NCBI GenBank assembly: GCA_017302755.1
Contig: JAFLCR010000116.1
Location: 1 to 7,491, forward strand
Reading direction: 5' to 3'
Source of the DNA: Alphaproteobacteria bacterium
GTDB taxonomy: Bacteria > Pseudomonadota > Alphaproteobacteria > Rickettsiales > JAFLCR01
Length of the DNA: 7,491 nucleotides
Made by a program: the position numbers and the translations under genes. Of this stretch, positions 5,870 through 7,491 are shown one piece after another. Positions within the stretch are counted from its first letter, which is position 1. Each line of letters starts with the position of its first letter. Below the pieces are notes generated by a model that had not been told where the DNA came from, did not search any database, and saw only the letters and a list, made by a program, of their open reading frames with translations.

Positions 5870-5878
5870 CGTGGCGCG

Positions 5879-6042
5879 TGACAGCAGGTCTCCTGGCTTG
5901 CGGGTCGTCACCTTTTCCGCGCCTTCCCGGTTTCCCAGTGGCATGATGCGAAGAGGCTCGCCGCTTACAGTTGCGGGTACAGCCGCGGCATTGAAGGCTT
6001 GCCTTCGCACCGCATTCCCTATTGATCCTTTCGGAGCTGTCA
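5879..6042 (-). ncRNA. cobalamin riboswitch (AdoCbl class)
   Basis: All the landmark blocks are present on the minus strand in the right order. GGGAATGCGGTG lies within 6004-6019, CTGTACCCGCAACTGTA at 5966-5982, GCCACTGGG with GGGAAGGC at 5921-5942, and the B12 box AAGCCAGGAGACCTGC at 5884-5899. The closing P1 stem is perfect over 7 bp (TGACAGC from 6036-6042 with GCTGTCA from 5879-5885), which defines both ends. It senses cobalamin in the nascent btuB mRNA. The downstream leader suggests translational rather than transcriptional control, since no terminator with a U-tract is seen. Confidence 0.96.
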
Positions 6043-6048
6043 AAGCGA

Positions 6049-6075
6049 CTTTAACCGCTGACGGCGAGCGGTCAA
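6049..6075 (-). promoter_or_regulatory. candidate promoter for the riboswitch-btuB transcript
   Basis: On the minus strand TTGACC (6070-6075) is followed by a weak -10-like TTAAAG (6049-6054) at 15 bases. Transcription from it would begin near 6042, exactly where the riboswitch P1 stem starts. A 6-bp inverted repeat (6054-6059 with 6067-6072, ACCGCT/AGCGGT) overlaps it and could be an operator or the tail of the upstream operon. A second perfect TTGACA at 6039-6044 lies inside the P1 stem and has no -10, so it is less likely. Positional fit is the main support. Confidence 0.35.
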
Positions 6076-6114
6076 GATCTTAACGCTAAAGCGGCATCTG
6101 TGCGTGGCCTTGCG

Positions 6115-6525
6115 TCACGGAATGCGGGTGGCTGCCCATGCGTGGATATTGGCGAAGCGTGCCAGGAGCGCTTCAACATGGGTTGCTTCGCCGTTTTCAG
6201 GCGCGCGCGTATCCACGGGGCTGCCGTGGAAATCTGCCGTGGCCAGCATGGGGTCTGGCGTGTGCGTTATTTGCGTCGTGACTTCGAGAGGCGTGCAATC
6301 CGCGCCGAGTTTGAAGATGAGGGTATGCGTTTCAGTTTGGCTTTCCGCATCGCCCTTTACACGCTTCTCGGTAAGCGTACGAGGATTTCCAACTTCGTCA
6401 TAATGCAGCGAAAGCTCAACGCCTTTCTGCGTGGGGTCAATGAACTGAATGCTGGTGATCTGCCCGGCCTCCGTATGGCCTACCGTGTAGATGAAAGCGC
6501 CGCTGCGTAAAATTTTTGTGCTCAT
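6115..6525 (-). CDS. uncharacterised protein, probable paralogue of the gene just upstream
   Basis: Not recognised as any known family. The 136-residue product is soluble-looking and has no signal peptide or membrane segment. It has the sense of a beta-rich domain (SGAFIYTVGHTEAG, VELSLHYDEVGNP, ETHTLIFKLG) followed by a linker and a short C-terminal helix ATHVEALLARFANIHAW. A GAGGA Shine-Dalgarno lies five bases before the ATG. The gene begins 32 bases after the stop of the preceding gene, whose product has the same layout and a matching C-terminal helix, so the pair look like a tandem duplication that has diverged. Co-transcription with the MoeB-like gene is likely; functional connection is unproven. 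Confidence 0.75.
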   Translation of the reverse strand: MSTKILRSGAFIYTVGHTEAGQITSIQFIDPTQKGVELSLHYDEVGNPRTLTEKRVKGDAESQTETHTLIFKLGADCTPLEVTTQITHTPDPMLATADFHGSPVDTRAPENGEATHVEALLARFANIHAWAATRIP

Positions 6526-6557
6526 GAAAATCCTCAGTGTTGAGAATGTGGATGGAT

Positions 6558-7013
6558 TTAGGCTGGCTCTAGGAATGCGGTGCGCGCTTCGGAGAATTGG
6601 CGAAGCAATCGTTCCACCTGGGTGGCTTCGGTGGCATCAAGCGTGTAAGGCGCTTCGCCGGTATCCTGCGTGGTGGTGGCCGTGGGGCGGGCGTCGGCTT
6701 CCCAGGCGGCCGGGTCTTCGGGATAGGTTTCCAGCAGGCTGCGCTGGGTGCCGTTCGTGAGCCGCCCTTCGGCGCTGACATCGAAAGTGTAATGGTCTTT
6801 CTTTTCCGCGAACTCGCCCAGCGTAAGGACGCCCACGACCTCCACCCGCACGGGCGTGCCATGGGAGTCGAACAACACAGCCCGGGAGATGTAGCCAGGC
6901 GTGCCGTCTTCCAGGCGCTCGGCGCTGGTCAGGCTGAGCATGTCGCCTTCCAGGTATCGCACGGTGTAGACGTCGCCGCCGAACTTAAAAGCTTGAAGCT
7001 GGGTTTCCTGCAT
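6558..7013 (-). CDS. uncharacterised protein, first of a paralogous pair behind a MoeB-like gene
   Basis: Not recognised. I chose the ATG at 7013 (151 residues) over the longer frame from 7100. A GAGGGG Shine-Dalgarno sits six bases before 7013, and the longer start would overlap the 3' end of the MoeB-like gene. The product shows FGGDVYTVRYLEGD at the start, RAVLFDSHGTPVRVEVVG and DHYTFDVSAEGRL in a probable beta-rich domain. A Pro/Thr/Asp-rich linker follows (around 105-125), then the helix ATQVERLLRQFSEARTAF at the end. It has no cysteines, signal peptide or membrane segments. It starts 25 bases after the MoeB-like stop, so the two are almost certainly co-transcribed. Confidence 0.77.
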   Translation of the reverse strand: MQETQLQAFKFGGDVYTVRYLEGDMLSLTSAERLEDGTPGYISRAVLFDSHGTPVRVEVVGVLTLGEFAEKKDHYTFDVSAEGRLTNGTQRSLLETYPEDPAAWEADARPTATTTQDTGEAPYTLDATEATQVERLLRQFSEARTAFLEPA

Positions 7014-7038
7014 GGATGCCCCCTCGCATGAATTTTTC

Positions 7039-7491
7039 TTAACTTTTCTTATAGCCGGGATGGGACGGACAGCCAAGCGCGAAGGACATCGCGGCGGCAC
7101 GCAGATGGTGCGTTAGAGAATTATAGCGAATAAACAACTGGCTGCGGTTGATGCCGATGAGCCATTTGATCGCCTCCAACGCCTGCATGTTGCCCATGAT
7201 GCCTGCCAGCGCGCCCAGCACGCCGGCGGTGCGGCAGTCCGGCATCGCCTCGGCGGGGATGTCGGGGTAGAGGCAGCGGTAGCAGGGATCCTCGGGGTTT
7301 TGAAAAGGGAAGACGTAGAGTTGGCCTTCGAAGCCCTGCACAGCGGCGGAGATGAGCGGCTTGCCTAATGCAGCACAGGTGTCGTTGACGGCGTAGCGCG
7401 TGGCGAGGTTGTCGCTGCCGTCGAGGATGAGATCGTAGGGCGCGAAGAGCGATTCCGCGTTTTCCGGGGTGAGGCGCAGCGCGTGCGGCTC
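7039..7491 (-). CDS. moeB: MoeB/ThiF/HesA-family adenylyltransferase, 3' part
   Basis: C-terminal 150 residues of an E1-like enzyme that adenylates the C-terminus of a small sulfur-carrier protein (MoaD or ThiS). The frame is open to the window edge, so the ATP-binding N-terminus is missing. Visible features, numbered from the window edge, are the family signature DLILDGSDNLATRYAVND (20-37), a GFEGQLYVF strand, a zinc pair CYRC (70-73), and C86 in DCRTAGVLG at the site of the catalytic-type cysteine. GIMGNMQALEAIKWLIG follows. The second zinc pair, CxxC in E. coli MoeB, reads CPSH (141-144), leaving one Cys and one His. There is no rhodanese extension; the protein ends shortly after. MoeB, ThiF and HesA cannot be separated from this fragment, so the symbol is tentative. 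Confidence 0.85.
   Translation of the reverse strand, partial: EPHALRLTPENAESLFAPYDLILDGSDNLATRYAVNDTCAALGKPLISAAVQGFEGQLYVFPFQNPEDPCYRCLYPDIPAEAMPDCRTAGVLGALAGIMGNMQALEAIKWLIGINRSQLFIRYNSLTHHLRAAAMSFALGCPSHPGYKKS

Noticed and set aside
4613..5881. Very long plus-strand frame opposite btuB (422 codons)
   Set aside because: It has Val/Ala/Gly-rich composition typical of antisense frames in GC-rich genes. It also runs through the btuB start and leader, and the BtuB reading is unmistakable.
5777..6043. Minus-strand frame of 88 codons across the riboswitch
   Set aside because: It lies entirely over the riboswitch and its expression platform, whose conserved RNA blocks explain the sequence. No recognisable protein results.
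7014..7100. Longer start for the first uncharacterised gene (adds 29 residues)
   Set aside because: The extra part overlaps the end of the MoeB-like gene, while a good Shine-Dalgarno directly precedes the ATG at 7013.

Overview
The window is GC-rich, apart from two short AT-rich stretches at about 180-245 and 2880-2940. It looks like an alphaproteobacterial chromosome. The basis is the codon bias, the protein style (compact FecCD permease, TroA-like binding protein) and the intergenic G/C-block repeats. This taxonomic guess is inference; no rRNA or tRNA gene is present to anchor it. Every convincing gene lies on the minus strand, so the biological order runs from high to low coordinates.

Reading in transcription order, 7491-6115 holds the 3' part of a MoeB/ThiF/HesA-type adenylyltransferase (cut by the window edge). 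Two short uncharacterised genes follow it closely (7013-6558 and 6525-6115), and their products look like diverged copies of each other. Then comes a promoter-like stretch and a complete cobalamin riboswitch (6042-5879). A leader (5878-5768) follows, in which the btuB Shine-Dalgarno is paired into a perfect 9-bp stem. The cobalamin uptake locus comes next: btuB (TonB-dependent outer-membrane receptor), btuF (periplasmic binding protein, TTGA overlap with btuB), an unexpected stand-alone CheY-like receiver gene, btuC (inner-membrane permease) and btuD (ATPase, ATGA overlap with btuC). The remaining 355 bases downstream of btuD hold a G/C-block repeat, an AT-rich stretch, a strong hairpin and at most one doubtful small ORF.

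Together the btu genes make a full B12 import route: BtuB across the outer membrane, BtuF capture in the periplasm, BtuCD across the inner membrane. The riboswitch should shut btuB (and, through the operon, btuF and perhaps more) when cobalamin is plentiful.

The most unusual feature is how small repeats have entered genes of this operon without breaking the reading frame. btuC carries two copies of one short palindrome-containing repeat. One adds roughly 30 residues just after the ATPase-coupling segment, and the other forms the C-terminal tail. A second repeat family (CCTCCCCC/GGGGGAGG hairpins) sits after btuD and between btuC and the receiver gene, and forms the first ~30 codons of btuF, giving it an abnormally long pre-signal extension. 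This resembles the in-frame palindromic elements described in Rickettsia and Wolbachia. Whether the repeat here belongs to a described family cannot be decided without a search.
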